In this document: positions 26,290 through 35,617 of the stretch, in pieces | How the letters are laid out: every line of letters begins with the position of its first letter | How positions within the stretch are numbered: position 1 is the first letter of the stretch | Source: Kineococcus sp. TRM81007 | GTDB taxonomy: Bacteria > Actinomycetota > Actinomycetes > Actinomycetales > Kineococcaceae | DNA length: 39,954 nucleotides | NCBI RefSeq assembly: GCF_022669155.1 | Contig: NZ_JALBVB010000052.1 | Span: 39,227-79,180, forward strand | Reading direction: 5' to 3' | The notes under the pieces: model-generated | What the model saw: only the letters and a program-made list of their open reading frames with translations | Told to the model about the DNA's origin: nothing | Database searches by the model: none | Position numbers and translations under genes: made by a program

Positions 26290-28755
26290 ATGGCGGACGG
26301 CACGGGCACCGACGGCCGAGCGGTGGGGGTCCACCCCGCACCGCCGGAGGGTGAGGACACCCGCGCCCGCACGGCGGCCCCCCCTCCCGCACCGTCCTCG
26401 GTCCTGCCCGCCCCGGTCGCGGCCTCCCACCCGGCCCCGCCGGTGGCCCGCCCCGCCGGGCCGGAGCGCCGCCGCAACGGGGAACGCGCCCGCCCGGCCG
26501 AACCGGTCCACACCGGCCCGGTCACCGCCAGCCGCATGCTCTCGCGGCTGGCCCGCTTCGGTCAGCACCGCCAGTCCAGCGTCTCGCCGGTGCTCGAGCC
26601 GCTGCTGCGGACGGTGCGGATGACGCACCCGAAGGCGGACCTCAGCGTCGTCGAGCGCGCCTTCGACCGCGCCGAGAACGCCCACGACGGCCAGCGCCGC
26701 AAGAGCGGCGACCCGTACATCACCCACCCCGTGGCCGTGGCGACCATCCTGGCGGAGCTGGGCATGACGCCGTCCACGCTGGCCGCGGCCCTGCTGCACG
26801 ACACCGTCGAGGACACCGACTACTCCCTGAGCGACCTGCGGGGCGAGTTCGGCGACGAGATCGCCCAGCTCGTCGACGGCGTCACCAAGCTGGACAAGGT
26901 CACCTACGGCGAGGCCGCGCAGTCCGAGACGGTCCGCAAGATGATCGTGGCGATGGCCAAGGACATCCGCGTCCTGGTCATCAAGCTGGCCGACCGCCTG
27001 CACAACGCCCGCACCTGGCGCTACGTCCCCGCGGCCTCCGCGGAGAAGAAGGCCCGCGAGACGCTGGAGATCTACGCACCGCTGGCCCACCGGCTGGGCA
27101 TGAACACCATCAAGTGGGAGCTGGAGGACCTGGCGTTCGCCACGGTCTACCCCAAGGTGTTCGACGAGATCGTGCGGCTGGTGGCCGACCGCGCCCCCGC
27201 CCGCGAGGAGTACCTGGCCGGGGTTCGCACCCAGATCGAGGACGACCTCAAGAGCGCGCGCGTGCGGGCCACCGTGACGGGCCGGCCCAAGCACTACTAC
27301 TCGATCTACCAGAAGATGATCGTGCGCGGGCGCGACTTCGCCGAGATCTACGACCTGGTGGGCGTGCGCGTCCTCGTGGACTCGGTGCGCGACTGCTACG
27401 CGGTCCTCGGCGCCCTGCACGCGCGGTGGAACCCGGTCCCGGGCCGGTTCAAGGACTACATCGCGATGCCGAAGTTCAACATGTACCAGTCGTTGCACAC
27501 GACGGTCATCGGGCCCGAGGGCAAACCCGTCGAGATCCAGATCCGCACCTTCACGATGCACCGCCGCGCCGAGTACGGCGTGGCCGCCCACTGGAAGTAC
27601 AAGGACGACCCCAACGCCACCGGCGGCAAGCGCGACAACGAGATGGAGTGGCTGAAGTCCGTCGTCGACTGGCAGCGCGAGTCGCCCTCCAGCGAGTTCC
27701 TCGACGACCTGCGCTTCGAGATCAACGCCGGCCAGGTGTTCGTCTTCACGCCCAAGGGCGACGTGCGCGAACTGCCCGCCGGGTCCACCCCGGTGGACTT
27801 CGCCTACGCCGTGCACACCGAGGTCGGTCACCGCACGATGGGCGCGCGCGTCAACGGCCGTCTCGTGCCGCTGGACTCCACCCTCGACAACGGTGACCTG
27901 GTGGAGATCTTCACCTCCAAGGCGGACGGTGCGGGCCCCAGCCGCGACTGGCTGCAGTTCGTCAAGTCCCCCCGGGCGCGCAACAAGATCAAGCAGCACT
28001 TCTCCAAGGAGCGGCGCGAGGAGGCGATCGACCTCGGCAAGGAGGAGATCGCCCGCGCCATGCGCAAGCAGCACCTGCCGCTGCAGCGGCTGGTGTCGCA
28101 CGAGTCCCTGCTGGCGGTGGCGCGCGAGCTGAACCTCGCCGACGTCTCCGCGCTGTACGCCGCGGTCGGGGAGAAGCACGTCTCGGCCCAGCACGTGGTG
28201 GACAAGCTCCTCGTCGCCGTCGGTGGCGAAGCAGCCGTCGAGGAGGACCTCGCCGAGGCCACCACTCCCGGGGCGCCGCGCACCGGCCGCGCCGGCGGTG
28301 ACGCCAGGATCGTCGTCGACGGCAGCGGTGACGTGTGGGCGAAGCTGGCGAAGTGCTGCACCCCGGTGCCCACCGACCCGATCATCGGGTTCGTCACCCG
28401 CGGCGCCGGTGTCTCCGTGCACCGCCAGGACTGCGAGAACGTCGTGCGGTTGCGCCACGAGCCGGAACGCATCGTGCACGTGGCGTGGGGTTCGGCGTCC
28501 TCGCCGACCGGTTCCTCCCGGCTGTTCCTCGTGCAGATCCAGGTCGAGGCGCTGGACCGTTCGCGGTTGCTGTCGGACGTGACCCGCGTGCTCTCCGACA
28601 ACCACGTGAACATCCTGTCCGCCACGGTCAGCACCAGCCGCGACCGCGTGGCGGTGTCGAAGTTCTCCTTCGAGATGGCCGAGCCGAACCACCTGGGGCA
28701 CGTGCTGAACGCGGTCCGCCGCGTCGACGGCGTGTTCGACGCCTACCGCGTCTGA
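26290..28755 (+). CDS. relA: Bifunctional (p)ppGpp synthetase/hydrolase (Rel)
   Basis: Makes and breaks the stringent-response alarmone. The 821-residue protein begins with about 95 Pro/Ala-rich, probably disordered residues. The HD hydrolase domain follows with intact metal ligands ([10 protein letters not shown] with His146; ALLHDTVED with His170-Asp171; [11 protein letters not shown]). The synthetase domain has [13 protein letters not shown], a basic RGRD (the RXKD-type position of bifunctional enzymes, not the EXDD of RelA), and [24 protein letters not shown]. Then come TGS ([32 protein letters not shown]), the zinc-finger-like KCCTPVP...GCE-type region (CCTPVP; QDCENV) and a C-terminal ACT domain. 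ATG start with AGGAGGAG upstream. Ribosome-associated in known relatives. Confidence 0.97.
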   Translation: MADGTGTDGRAVGVHPAPPEGEDTRARTAAPPPAPSSVLPAPVAASHPAPPVARPAGPERRRNGERARPAEPVHTGPVTASRMLSRLARFGQHRQSSVSPVLEPLLRTVRMTHPKADLSVVERAFDRAENAHDGQRRKSGDPYITHPVAVATILAELGMTPSTLAAALLHDTVEDTDYSLSDLRGEFGDEIAQLVDGVTKLDKVTYGEAAQSETVRKMIVAMAKDIRVLVIKLADRLHNARTWRYVPAASAEKKARETLEIYAPLAHRLGMNTIKWELEDLAFATVYPKVFDEIVRLVADRAPAREEYLAGVRTQIEDDLKSARVRATVTGRPKHYYSIYQKMIVRGRDFAEIYDLVGVRVLVDSVRDCYAVLGALHARWNPVPGRFKDYIAMPKFNMYQSLHTTVIGPEGKPVEIQIRTFTMHRRAEYGVAAHWKYKDDPNATGGKRDNEMEWLKSVVDWQRESPSSEFLDDLRFEINAGQVFVFTPKGDVRELPAGSTPVDFAYAVHTEVGHRTMGARVNGRLVPLDSTLDNGDLVEIFTSKADGAGPSRDWLQFVKSPRARNKIKQHFSKERREEAIDLGKEEIARAMRKQHLPLQRLVSHESLLAVARELNLADVSALYAAVGEKHVSAQHVVDKLLVAVGGEAAVEEDLAEATTPGAPRTGRAGGDARIVVDGSGDVWAKLAKCCTPVPTDPIIGFVTRGAGVSVHRQDCENVVRLRHEPERIVHVAWGSASSPTGSSRLFLVQIQVEALDRSRLLSDVTRVLSDNHVNILSATVSTSRDRVAVSKFSFEMAEPNHLGHVLNAVRRVDGVFDAYRV

Positions 28756-28775
28756 CGACCCGGGCCGGGCCGGGC

Positions 28776-29402
28776 TCACCGCCCGACCGGGGCGGCGGCC
28801 AGCGCACGGCGGGCGGTGCGCACGTGCGCCCGGCCGCGGGCACGGCGCACCGCGAGCTCGACGTCCCCGCTGTCGACCCCGGAGGCGGTCAGGAGCTCGC
28901 GCAGCCGTGCCGCGGAGCGCGGTGCGGTGCGGGCGACGTCCAGCAGGGTGCGCGCCGGGCAGGTCAGTGCCAGCCCCGCCACGTCCACGACCTCCCGCTC
29001 GTCGAGCAGGCAGCGCGAGGCGACCAGGCGCACCCCGCCGACGCTGCGGTGGCGCGCTGCTCCCGGGCGCACCACCTGCACCTGCTGGGGCGGCGGCAGC
29101 GGTGCGCCCACGTGCACCCACGCGGCCGCCCACCCCACGACCACCGCGCCGGGCGGCACGAGCAGCCCGAGCGCACGGGCCCGCACGCCGGTGTCCGCTT
29201 GCACGCCGGCGGCGACGACCACGTCGCCGACCACGCGGCGCAGCAGACCGTCGCGCACGTCCCTGACGGTGGCGGCGCGGGCGGCCGCCGAGGGGCCGGG
29301 CCGCCACGGCCCCGAGGGGTCCGGGCAGCGGCCGCGCTCCAGCAGGTCGGTGAGCCAGGCGGGCGAGGAGGAGGCCGGCGGAGGCGGCGAGAACGCGGTC
29401 AC
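28776..29402 (-). CDS. AbiEi-antitoxin-like protein lacking the usual C-terminal domain
   Basis: 208-residue product. The order DGLLRRVVGDVVVAAGVQAD, ALGLLVPPGAVVVGWAAAWVHVG, VGGVRLVASRCLLDEREVVDVAGLALTCPARTLLDVART matches the pattern of the large actinobacterial group annotated as type IV AbiEi antitoxin or DUF559-containing proteins. Those usually continue with an endonuclease-like domain after an ARRALALAD-like segment; this one stops at ARRALAAAPVGR. No AbiEii-type toxin gene adjoins. The GTG at 29402 is the likely start; a GTG six codons upstream is possible. It may be a degenerate remnant or a small regulator. The opposite strand is also open here but lacks recognisable protein sequence. 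Confidence 0.6.
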   Translation of the reverse strand: MTAFSPPPPASSSPAWLTDLLERGRCPDPSGPWRPGPSAAARAATVRDVRDGLLRRVVGDVVVAAGVQADTGVRARALGLLVPPGAVVVGWAAAWVHVGAPLPPPQQVQVVRPGAARHRSVGGVRLVASRCLLDEREVVDVAGLALTCPARTLLDVARTAPRSAARLRELLTASGVDSGDVELAVRRARGRAHVRTARRALAAAPVGR

Positions 29403-29461
29403 GCACGCAGTGGACCGCACCGCGCACCCCGGCGGCGGCACGAGGCCGGATGCCTGTGGAC

Positions 29462-29508
29462 GCCCGCCGGAACCGCGGTGCTGTGGGTGCACCGCGGTCC
29501 CGGCGGGC
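29462..29508 (-). terminator. Strong hairpin terminator of the DUF349 gene
   Basis: 20-base arms at 29462-29481 and 29489-29508, complementary throughout except one G-U pair in the minus-strand RNA, with a 7-base loop. It starts 28 bases after the DUF349 stop codon. Confidence 0.8.
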
Positions 29509-29517
29509 CTCAGCGCC

Positions 29518-29543
29518 CCGGTGTCAGCGACCGGTGTCAGCGA
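29518..29543 (-). repeat. 13-bp tandem repeat across the DUF349 stop codon
   Basis: Identical 13-base units at 29518-29530 and 29531-29543, plus a five-base partial third. The copy at 29531-29543 contains the TGA that ends the DUF349 protein (29539-29537); the other lies in the 3' untranslated region in another frame. Confidence 0.9.
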
Positions 29544-31231
29544 CCGGTCTCGCGCAGCGCCGCCTGCGCGGCGTCCAGCCACGCGCGCCGGGCGCGCAGC
29601 GCCTCCTCGGCGCGGGCCAGGGCCCGGGCGTCACCCTGGGCGCGGGCCTTCTCCACGTCGTCCTCGAGGTCGCGGATGGCCGACTCCAGCTGGCTGGCCA
29701 GCCCGCCGGCGCGCGCCTGCGCCTCCGGGTTGGAGCGCGACCATCGGGCCTGCTCCGCGTCGCGCACGGCCGTCTCCACCGCCCGCAGGCGCCCTTCGAC
29801 GCGGTTCAGGTCCCCCCTCGGCACCTTGCCGGCCGCTTCCCAGCGGTCCTGGATGCCGCGCAGCGCCGCCTTCGCGGCACCGACGTCCTTGATCGGCAGC
29901 AGCGCCTCGGCCTCGACGAGCAGCTCCTCCTTCACGGCGAGGTTGCCGCGGAACTCCTCGTCGACCGCCTCGTTGGCGGCGGTGCGGGCCGCGAAGAAGA
30001 CGTCCTGGGCGGCGCGGAACCGCTCCCACAGCGCGTCGTCGTCCTTGCGGCCCAGCCGGCCCGCGGCCTTCCAGCGGTCCATGAGGGTGCGGTAGGCCGT
30101 CGTCGTGCCCCGCCAGTCGGTGGAGGTGGACAGCGCCTCGGCCTCCGCGACGAGCTTCTCCTTCTCGGCGCGGGTGCCGGAGCGCTGCTCACCCAGGGCG
30201 GCGAAGTGGTGCCGGCGCAGCTTGTCGAAGGTGCTGCGCGCGTGGCTGAACCGCTTCCACAGCTCGTCCTCGCTGCGCTTGTCCAGCCGGCCCTCGCGCT
30301 GGGCGGCCTTCCACTCCTCGAACAGCACCCGCAGCCGCTCGCCGGACGCGCGCCACTGCACCTTCTCGGGGTCCTGGGCGGCGATCGCCTCGGCCTCCTC
30401 CACGATCTCCACGCGGGCCGCGCGCAGCCGCTCGCGGTTCGCGGCCCGGGCGCGGTCGGCGGCCGCGCGCGCCTCGTCGGCGATGGTCGCCAGCGCCTCC
30501 ACCCGGGCGGTCAGCGCGTCCAGGTCACCCACGGCGCGGGTCTCGGCCAGCGCGGTGCGCAGCGCGCTGACACCGGCGACGATGTCCTTGCCGGCCAGCT
30601 CGGTGCTGCGCAGCCGCTGCTCGAACAGGTCGACCTGCGCCACCAGCTCCTCGTACTTGCGCACGAAGTACGCCACCGCCTCCTCGGGGGTGGCGTCCGG
30701 GTACTGCCCGACCTCGTGCTCACCGTCGGCGCGGCGCACCCACACGGTGCCGTTCTCGTCCACGCGGCCGAAGGCGGCCGCGGCCTCGCGGTCCACCGAC
30801 GTGGTGTGCACGACCTCCGTGGCCGGGGGCTCGGCGGCGGGGTCGTCGGTCAGCGCGCGCGGCGCCGCCGGGACCGGGGGCACGGACCGGGGGGAGGGGC
30901 GGCCGGCCAGCGCCGCCGGCGAGGGCCGCGTCGCCGCGGCGTCCGCGACGTCGCGGGCGTCCTCCACCGCCGCCGCGGGCGTCGCGGGCGCGGGCACCTC
31001 GCCGCCGCGTCCGCTCGCCTGCTCGGACGTCTGCTCCGGCGTCTGCTCCGGTGCCTGCACGGGCTCCTCCGCGGGCGCCTGCTCGGGCGCACCGGCCTGC
31101 GGGGGGGCCGGCTCACCGGCGGGGGCCTGCGGCTCCTGCGCCGCGGGGGTCTCCTGCTCCGCCGTCGTGGGGTCGCTGGGGGTGTCCTGAACGTCCTGGG
31201 CGGACGCCGGCTCCTGGGGGTGCTCGCTCAC
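29537..31231 (-). CDS. DUF349-domain coiled-coil protein
   Basis: 564-residue cytosolic protein of unknown function. The first ~140 residues are Glu/Gln/Pro/Ala-rich and disordered. A conserved segment (ENGTVWVRRADGEHEVGQYPDATPEEAVAYFVRKYEEL) leads into repeated three-helix DUF349 units marked by WRASGERLRVLFEEWKAAQ, WRGTTTAYRTLMDRWKAAG and ALRGIQDRWEAAGKVPR. The GTG at 31231 directly follows TAGACT plus seven bases and has no Shine-Dalgarno, so the message is probably leaderless. Actinomycetes commonly keep this gene next to relA. It is divergent from the metallo-beta-lactamase-fold gene and ends in a strong hairpin. Confidence 0.9.
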   Translation of the reverse strand: MSEHPQEPASAQDVQDTPSDPTTAEQETPAAQEPQAPAGEPAPPQAGAPEQAPAEEPVQAPEQTPEQTSEQASGRGGEVPAPATPAAAVEDARDVADAAATRPSPAALAGRPSPRSVPPVPAAPRALTDDPAAEPPATEVVHTTSVDREAAAAFGRVDENGTVWVRRADGEHEVGQYPDATPEEAVAYFVRKYEELVAQVDLFEQRLRSTELAGKDIVAGVSALRTALAETRAVGDLDALTARVEALATIADEARAAADRARAANRERLRAARVEIVEEAEAIAAQDPEKVQWRASGERLRVLFEEWKAAQREGRLDKRSEDELWKRFSHARSTFDKLRRHHFAALGEQRSGTRAEKEKLVAEAEALSTSTDWRGTTTAYRTLMDRWKAAGRLGRKDDDALWERFRAAQDVFFAARTAANEAVDEEFRGNLAVKEELLVEAEALLPIKDVGAAKAALRGIQDRWEAAGKVPRGDLNRVEGRLRAVETAVRDAEQARWSRSNPEAQARAGGLASQLESAIRDLEDDVEKARAQGDARALARAEEALRARRAWLDAAQAALRETGR

Positions 31232-31238
31232 CCGCCGC

Positions 31239-31244
31239 AGTCTA
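31239..31244 (-). promoter_or_regulatory. -10 box (TAGACT) of leaderless DUF349 transcript
   Basis: On the minus strand TAGACT is followed by seven bases and then the GTG at 31231. Same arrangement as on the opposite strand at 31340. Confidence 0.55.
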
Positions 31245-31339
31245 GGTCCCGAGCTCCCCGGACGGCGCAGGTGCTCACCGGGCGTCGCGCAGCGCTCGCG
31301 CGCCGTGGTCACCCCCGGGCGTGCGCAGCGGGTTCCCCC

Positions 31340-31345
31340 TACTGT
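31340..31345 (+). promoter_or_regulatory. -10 box (TACTGT) of leaderless hydrolase transcript
   Basis: TACTGT followed by seven bases and the GTG at 31353. Together with 31239-31244 it makes a compact divergent pair of leaderless promoters. Confidence 0.55.
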
Positions 31346-31352
31346 CGGCGGT

Positions 31353-32027
31353 GTGCTCGTGGAGACCGTGGAAGCGGCCGTCGCCGGGACCAACTGCTAC
31401 GTCGTGGCCCCCGCGGCGGGGGAGGAGTGCGTCGTCGTCGACCCCGGCGTCGACGTCGCCGACCGGCTGGCCGAGGTCCTGCGCCGGCACCGGCTGCGCC
31501 CGGCGGCGGTGCTGCTGACCCACGGGCACTTCGACCACACGTGGTCCGTCACCCCCGTGTGCGGCGCCCACGGCGTGGCCGCCACCATCCACGCCGACGA
31601 CGCCCACCGGCTGCGCGACCCCCTGGCGGGGATGGGCCCGCAGCTGCGGGCGGCCCTGCAGGCCTCCGGCGCCGGCGCCTGGCGCGAACCCGACGACGTG
31701 GTCACCGTCGGCGACGGCGCGCGGCTGGCGCTCGCGGGGCTGGACGTGAGCGTCAGCCACGCGCCCGGGCACACCGAGGGCTCGGTGCTCTTCGCCGTCG
31801 CCCGTCCCGGCGAGAGCGACCTGCTGCTGGCCGGGGACGTCCTCTTCGCCGGCTCGATCGGGCGCACGGACCTGCCCGGCGGCGACGGCGAGGCGATGGT
31901 GCGCAGCCTGGCCACGCGGGTGCTGCCGCTGGACGACGCCACCGACGTGCTGCCCGGTCACGGCCCGGCCACCACGATCGGCCGCGAGCGCGCCACCAAC
32001 CCGTGGCTGCGGCAGCTGCAGGGGTGA
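31353..32027 (+). CDS. Metallo-beta-lactamase-fold hydrolase (glyoxalase II-like)
   Basis: 224-residue hydrolase. Metal ligands are intact: [13 protein letters not shown] (His57, His59, Asp61, His62), [29 protein letters not shown] with the bridging Asp, and DVLPGHGP with the last His. This order is that of the glyoxalase II/persulfide dioxygenase-like branch. The M. tuberculosis homologue downstream of relA (Rv2581c) is called a possible glyoxalase II. Thioester hydrolysis is therefore likely but the substrate is open. GTG start chosen because the -10 box precedes it and [16 protein letters not shown] is the expected first strand. Convergent with the pentapeptide-like gene, nine bases apart. 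Confidence 0.92.
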   Translation: MLVETVEAAVAGTNCYVVAPAAGEECVVVDPGVDVADRLAEVLRRHRLRPAAVLLTHGHFDHTWSVTPVCGAHGVAATIHADDAHRLRDPLAGMGPQLRAALQASGAGAWREPDDVVTVGDGARLALAGLDVSVSHAPGHTEGSVLFAVARPGESDLLLAGDVLFAGSIGRTDLPGGDGEAMVRSLATRVLPLDDATDVLPGHGPATTIGRERATNPWLRQLQG

Positions 32028-32036
32028 GCCGCACGC

Positions 32037-32702
32037 TCAGCCGGCGACCGCGATCCCCAGGTGCGCCGCCAGCAGCGGCGCCAGGCGCAGCAGCTGCACC
32101 TCGCTGACGACCGCGCCGCGCAGCCCCGCCACGCCGCTGACGCCGTCCAGCTCGCTCGTGGAGACGTCCACGTCCGCCAGCCGCGCCGAGGACAGCTCCA
32201 GCGCCCCCACCCGGCAGTCCTCGAACCGCACGCGCGTCCAGCGGGCCCCGGTGGCGTCCACGTCGCGCAGGTCGCAGCCGGTGAACGTCACGTCCGTCAG
32301 CTCCGACTCGCGCAGGTCCGCGAAGTCGACCCGCGCGCCCGCGACCGCCACCCGGGTCAGCGAGGCTCCCGGCGCCGACAGCGCCCCCACCCGCAGCTGC
32401 TCCAGCGCGCACTCGCGCCAGGACGACGCGCGCAGCGTCAGCGCCGTCGCCGCCAGGCCGGCGACCACGCAGTCCACGAACCGCGCACCCGTCAGCACCA
32501 GGTCGTCGCCGCGGCAGCCGAGCAGCCGGCACCCCAGGAACCGCGCGTCGGTGACGTCCGCCCCCGACAGGTCCACGCCCTCCAGCAGGAGGTCGTCGTG
32601 CGGCGCCCCCGCGTCCGGCGCACGGGCGGAGCGCACCGCGTCGGCCGGGGCCGGCAGGTCGGGGGAGGGCGGAGCGGGCCGGCGCGGCGCGGATCGGGTC
32701 AC
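32037..32702 (-). CDS. Pentapeptide-repeat-like protein
   Basis: 221-residue protein with a disordered Pro/Arg-rich start of about 40 residues, then a run of imperfect five-residue repeats: [56 protein letters not shown] and [21 protein letters not shown]. The central Leu/Phe and preceding small residue recur every five positions, the pattern of a right-handed quadrilateral beta-helix. The repeats are degenerate compared with Qnr or MfpA, so DNA gyrase protection should not be assumed. The GTG at 32702 is the most upstream start with protein-like sequence. Convergent with the hydrolase gene. Confidence 0.82.
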   Translation of the reverse strand: MTRSAPRRPAPPSPDLPAPADAVRSARAPDAGAPHDDLLLEGVDLSGADVTDARFLGCRLLGCRGDDLVLTGARFVDCVVAGLAATALTLRASSWRECALEQLRVGALSAPGASLTRVAVAGARVDFADLRESELTDVTFTGCDLRDVDATGARWTRVRFEDCRVGALELSSARLADVDVSTSELDGVSGVAGLRGAVVSEVQLLRLAPLLAAHLGIAVAG

Positions 32703-33156
32703 GGCGCCACCCTCGCGCACGCTCCCGACACGTCGGCCGACCCGCCGCGAGCACCCCGCCGGTGACGGTACGTCGCCCGTTCCACCCGGTCGCCGCGGCC
32801 CGGCCCGTTCAGGGCGCACCGGGCGCGGTCGAAGCGGCAGGGGCATCCGACGAGCCGTGGAGCAGCCTCCGCCCGCGCGCGGAGCGTGCGCGAGGCCGCC
32901 GCCGACTGCCGCGCTGCGCCGGGACGTGGCCGGTGCGCACCACGTGCTCAGCACCCGCACCGACGGGCTCGCCTTCCACGACGACGGCTCCGTCGCCGAC
33001 CACGCCGGCGCCGCCGCCGTCGTGGCCGCCGAGCTCGCCGGCGCCGGGGTCGGCGCCGCCCGCCGACCGCCCGGCCCCGCGCCGAGCCGCCGCGCCGGGC
33101 ACGTCCGTAGGATCGTCGTCGCGCACCACCGCGCACGGACGACGAGAGGAACCCCC
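32703..33156. other. 454-base gap with coding-like sequence in two frames
   Basis: No complete gene is evident between the pentapeptide-like gene and aspS. On the plus strand the frame beginning at 32762 reads plausibly ([18 protein letters not shown]..., [10 protein letters not shown]) for about 45 codons. From about 32925 the aspS frame reads [18 protein letters not shown] then [20 protein letters not shown] with strong G/C third positions, until the aspS promoter. This could be a frameshifted small gene or chance high-GC sequence. Confidence 0.35.
33108..33113 (+). promoter_or_regulatory. -10 box (TAGGAT) of aspS
   Basis: TAGGAT 43 bases before the aspS GTG; transcription start near 33120 and a leader of about 37 bases with GAGAGGA as ribosome binding site. 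Confidence 0.5.
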
Positions 33157-34938
33157 GTGCTCCGCACCCACGAGGCCGGCGCGCTGCGCGCCGGCCACGC
33201 AGGCCAGACCGTCACGCTCACCGGCTGGGTGGCGCGGCGGCGCGATCACGGCGGGGTGGCCTTCCTCGACCTGCGCGACGCCTCGGGCGTCGTGCAGGTC
33301 GTCGCGCGCGACGAGATCCTCGACGCCGGCGGCGCCCACGAGCTGCGCAACGAGTACTGCGTGCGGATCACCGGCGAGGTCCGGCTGCGCCCGGAGGGCA
33401 ACGAGAACCCGGCCATCCCCACCGGTGCGGTCGAGGTCGACACGGCCGAGCTGGAGGTCCTCAGCGAGGCCGCCCCGCTGCCGTTCCAGATCGACGACAC
33501 CCTCAACGTCGGCGAGGAGGCGCGGCTGAAGCACCGCTACCTGGACCTGCGCCGCAGCGGGCCCGCGCGCGCCCTGCGCCTGCGCAGCGCCGCCAACAAG
33601 GCCGCCCGCGAGGTGCTCGACGCCGACGGCTTCACCGAGGTCGAGACCCCCACGCTGACCCGGTCCACCCCCGAGGGCGCCCGCGACTTCCTGGTGCCCG
33701 CGCGCCTGGCCCCCGGCTCCTGGTACGCGCTGCCGCAGAGCCCCCAGCTGTTCAAGCAGCTGCTCATGGTCGGCGGCGTGGAGCGCTACTACCAGATCGC
33801 CCGCTGCTACCGCGACGAGGACTTCCGCGCCGACCGGCAGCCTGAGTTCACCCAGCTCGACATCGAGATGAGCTTCGTCGACCAGGACGACGTCATCGCC
33901 CTCGGCGAGCGGATCGTCGCCGCGCTGTGGAAGCTCATCGGTCACGACGTGCAGCTGCCCCTGCCGCGCATGACCTACGAGGAGGCCATGCGCCGCTACG
34001 GGTCCGACAAGCCGGACCTGCGGTTCGGCATCGAGCTCGTCGAGTGCACCGAGTTCTTCGCCGACACCGCCTTCCGGGTCTTCCAGGCCCCCTACGTCGG
34101 GGCCGTCGTCATGCCCGGCGGCGCCTCCCAGCCCCGCAAGACCCTCGACGCCTGGCAGGAGTGGGCCAAGCAGCGCGGCGCCCGCGGGCTGGCCTACGTC
34201 CTCGTCGGCGAGGACGGTGAGCTGTCCGGCCCCGTCGCGAAGAACCTCTCCGACACCGAGCGCGCCGGGATCGCCGCGCACGTCGGCGCGCAGCCCGGCG
34301 ACTGCGTCTTCTTCGCCGCCGGTGCGGTGAACCCCTCGCGCGCGCTGCTCGGCGCCGCCCGCGGCGAGATCGCCCGGCGGATCGGCGCGATCGACGAGAA
34401 CGCCTGGTCCTTCCTCTGGGTGGTCGACGCGCCCATGTTCAAGCCGGCCGCCGAGGACGACGACGTGTCCATCGGCGGCGGCGCTTGGAACGCGGTGCAC
34501 CACGCGTTCACCGCGCCGAAGCCCGAGCACCTCGACACCTTCGACACCGACCCCGGCTCGGCGCTGACGAACGCCTACGACATCGTCTGCAACGGCAACG
34601 AGATCGGTGGCGGCTCGATCCGCATCCACCGCCGCGACGTCCAGGAGCGCGTGTTCGCGGTCATGGGCATCGACGAGGCGAGCGCGCGGGAGAAGTTCGG
34701 GTTCCTGCTCGACGCGTTCTCCTACGGCGCCCCGCCGCACGGCGGCATCGCGCTCGGGTGGGACCGCGTCGTGGCGCTGCTGGCCGGTGCGGACTCCATC
34801 CGCGAGGTCATCGCCTTCCCCAAGTCCGGCGGCGGGTACGACCCGCTGACCGCGGCGCCCGCGCCGATCACCGCGCAGCAGCGCAAGGAGGCCGGGGTCG
34901 ACGCGAAGCCCGAGGAGCGCAAGCAGCCAGGTGCCTGA
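33157..34938 (+). CDS. aspS: Aspartyl-tRNA synthetase (AspRS)
   Basis: Charges tRNA-Asp, and possibly tRNA-Asn if this organism uses the GatCAB route, which I cannot tell here. The 593-residue protein is of the long bacterial type: an N-terminal OB-fold anticodon domain ([31 protein letters not shown]), then the class II core with [75 protein letters not shown] (motif 2), the GAD insertion domain, [17 protein letters not shown] and motif 3 [19 protein letters not shown]. The frame stays open upstream but the GTG at 33157, six bases after GAGAGGA, aligns with family N-termini. The PAP2 gene starts inside its last codons. Confidence 0.97.
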   Translation: MLRTHEAGALRAGHAGQTVTLTGWVARRRDHGGVAFLDLRDASGVVQVVARDEILDAGGAHELRNEYCVRITGEVRLRPEGNENPAIPTGAVEVDTAELEVLSEAAPLPFQIDDTLNVGEEARLKHRYLDLRRSGPARALRLRSAANKAAREVLDADGFTEVETPTLTRSTPEGARDFLVPARLAPGSWYALPQSPQLFKQLLMVGGVERYYQIARCYRDEDFRADRQPEFTQLDIEMSFVDQDDVIALGERIVAALWKLIGHDVQLPLPRMTYEEAMRRYGSDKPDLRFGIELVECTEFFADTAFRVFQAPYVGAVVMPGGASQPRKTLDAWQEWAKQRGARGLAYVLVGEDGELSGPVAKNLSDTERAGIAAHVGAQPGDCVFFAAGAVNPSRALLGAARGEIARRIGAIDENAWSFLWVVDAPMFKPAAEDDDVSIGGGAWNAVHHAFTAPKPEHLDTFDTDPGSALTNAYDIVCNGNEIGGGSIRIHRRDVQERVFAVMGIDEASAREKFGFLLDAFSYGAPPHGGIALGWDRVVALLAGADSIREVIAFPKSGGGYDPLTAAPAPITAQQRKEAGVDAKPEERKQPGA

Positions 34939-35617
34939 GCGCTCCCCTCGGGGCCCGGCGCTCGCGGCCGCGGCGTGCGCGGCCGCGGCCGCCGCGCTCA
35001 CCGCGGCCGTCGCCTCGGGGGCGACCGCGAGCGTGGACGTGCCGCTCTCGCGCGCCGCGGTCGCCGCGGCCGTGGACTCCCCGGGCCTGACGCGAGCGGC
35101 CCAGGTGGTCGAGCACGTCACCGAGCCGGTGTGGCTGTACCTGGCGGCCCTGGTCGGCGTCGCGGCCTGCGCCCGCTCCGGCCGGCGGCGCCAGGCGCTG
35201 TGGGCGCTGCTCGCCGGTGCTGTCGCGGCCGTGGCCTCACCGGTGCTGAAGGCCCTCGTCGGGCGGACCCGCCCCGCGCTGGACGCCGGGCTGACCGGCT
35301 CCGACGGCGGGGCGTTCCCCTCCGGGCACTCCTTCGCCGCCGCCACCGTGGTGCTCGGCGCGCTCGTGCTCCTGCTGCCGCCGGCGCGCTCGCGGGCACG
35401 GCTCGCGCTGCGCGCCGCGGCGGGGGCGCTGGTGCTGCTGCTCATCGGCGTCGACCGCGTCTGGCTGGGTGCGCACTGGCCCACCGACGTCCTCGGCGGC
35501 TGGCTGATGGGCGCCGCCCTCGTCGCGCTGGCCGCGGCGCTGGCGGCCCGGGGGCGGCCGGCCACCGGGCGCCCGGCCCCCGGTGGGCCCGGCCCGGGGG
35601 TCAGAGCGAGACGGTGA
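34931..35617 (+). CDS. PAP2-family membrane phosphatase
   Basis: 228-residue lipid phosphatase-like membrane protein. All three phosphatase motifs are present: KALVGRTRP (KX6RP), FPSGHSF (PSGH) and [12 protein letters not shown] (the SRX5HX3D type with Ser replaced by Val-Trp before the Gly-Ala-His). Six hydrophobic segments are visible, including [27 protein letters not shown] and [12 protein letters not shown]. Substrates of such proteins include phosphatidic acid, undecaprenyl diphosphate and prenyl phosphates; none can be chosen here. The GTG at 34931 overlaps aspS by eight bases. Its 3' end overlaps the convergent secreted-protein gene by 17 bases. Confidence 0.9.
   Translation: MPERSPRGPALAAAACAAAAAALTAAVASGATASVDVPLSRAAVAAAVDSPGLTRAAQVVEHVTEPVWLYLAALVGVAACARSGRRRQALWALLAGAVAAVASPVLKALVGRTRPALDAGLTGSDGGAFPSGHSFAAATVVLGALVLLLPPARSRARLALRAAAGALVLLLIGVDRVWLGAHWPTDVLGGWLMGAALVALAAALAARGRPATGRPAPGGPGPGVRARR

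Noticed and set aside
28335-30095. Plus-strand frame across the relA end, the AbiEi-like gene and DUF349
   Set aside because: Its translation becomes low-complexity after relA's frame ends, and the minus-strand genes carry the recognisable proteins.
32037-32702. Qnr/MfpA-type quinolone resistance protein
   Set aside because: The five-residue repeats are too degenerate and there is no gyrase-mimic signature; only a general pentapeptide-like call is justified.
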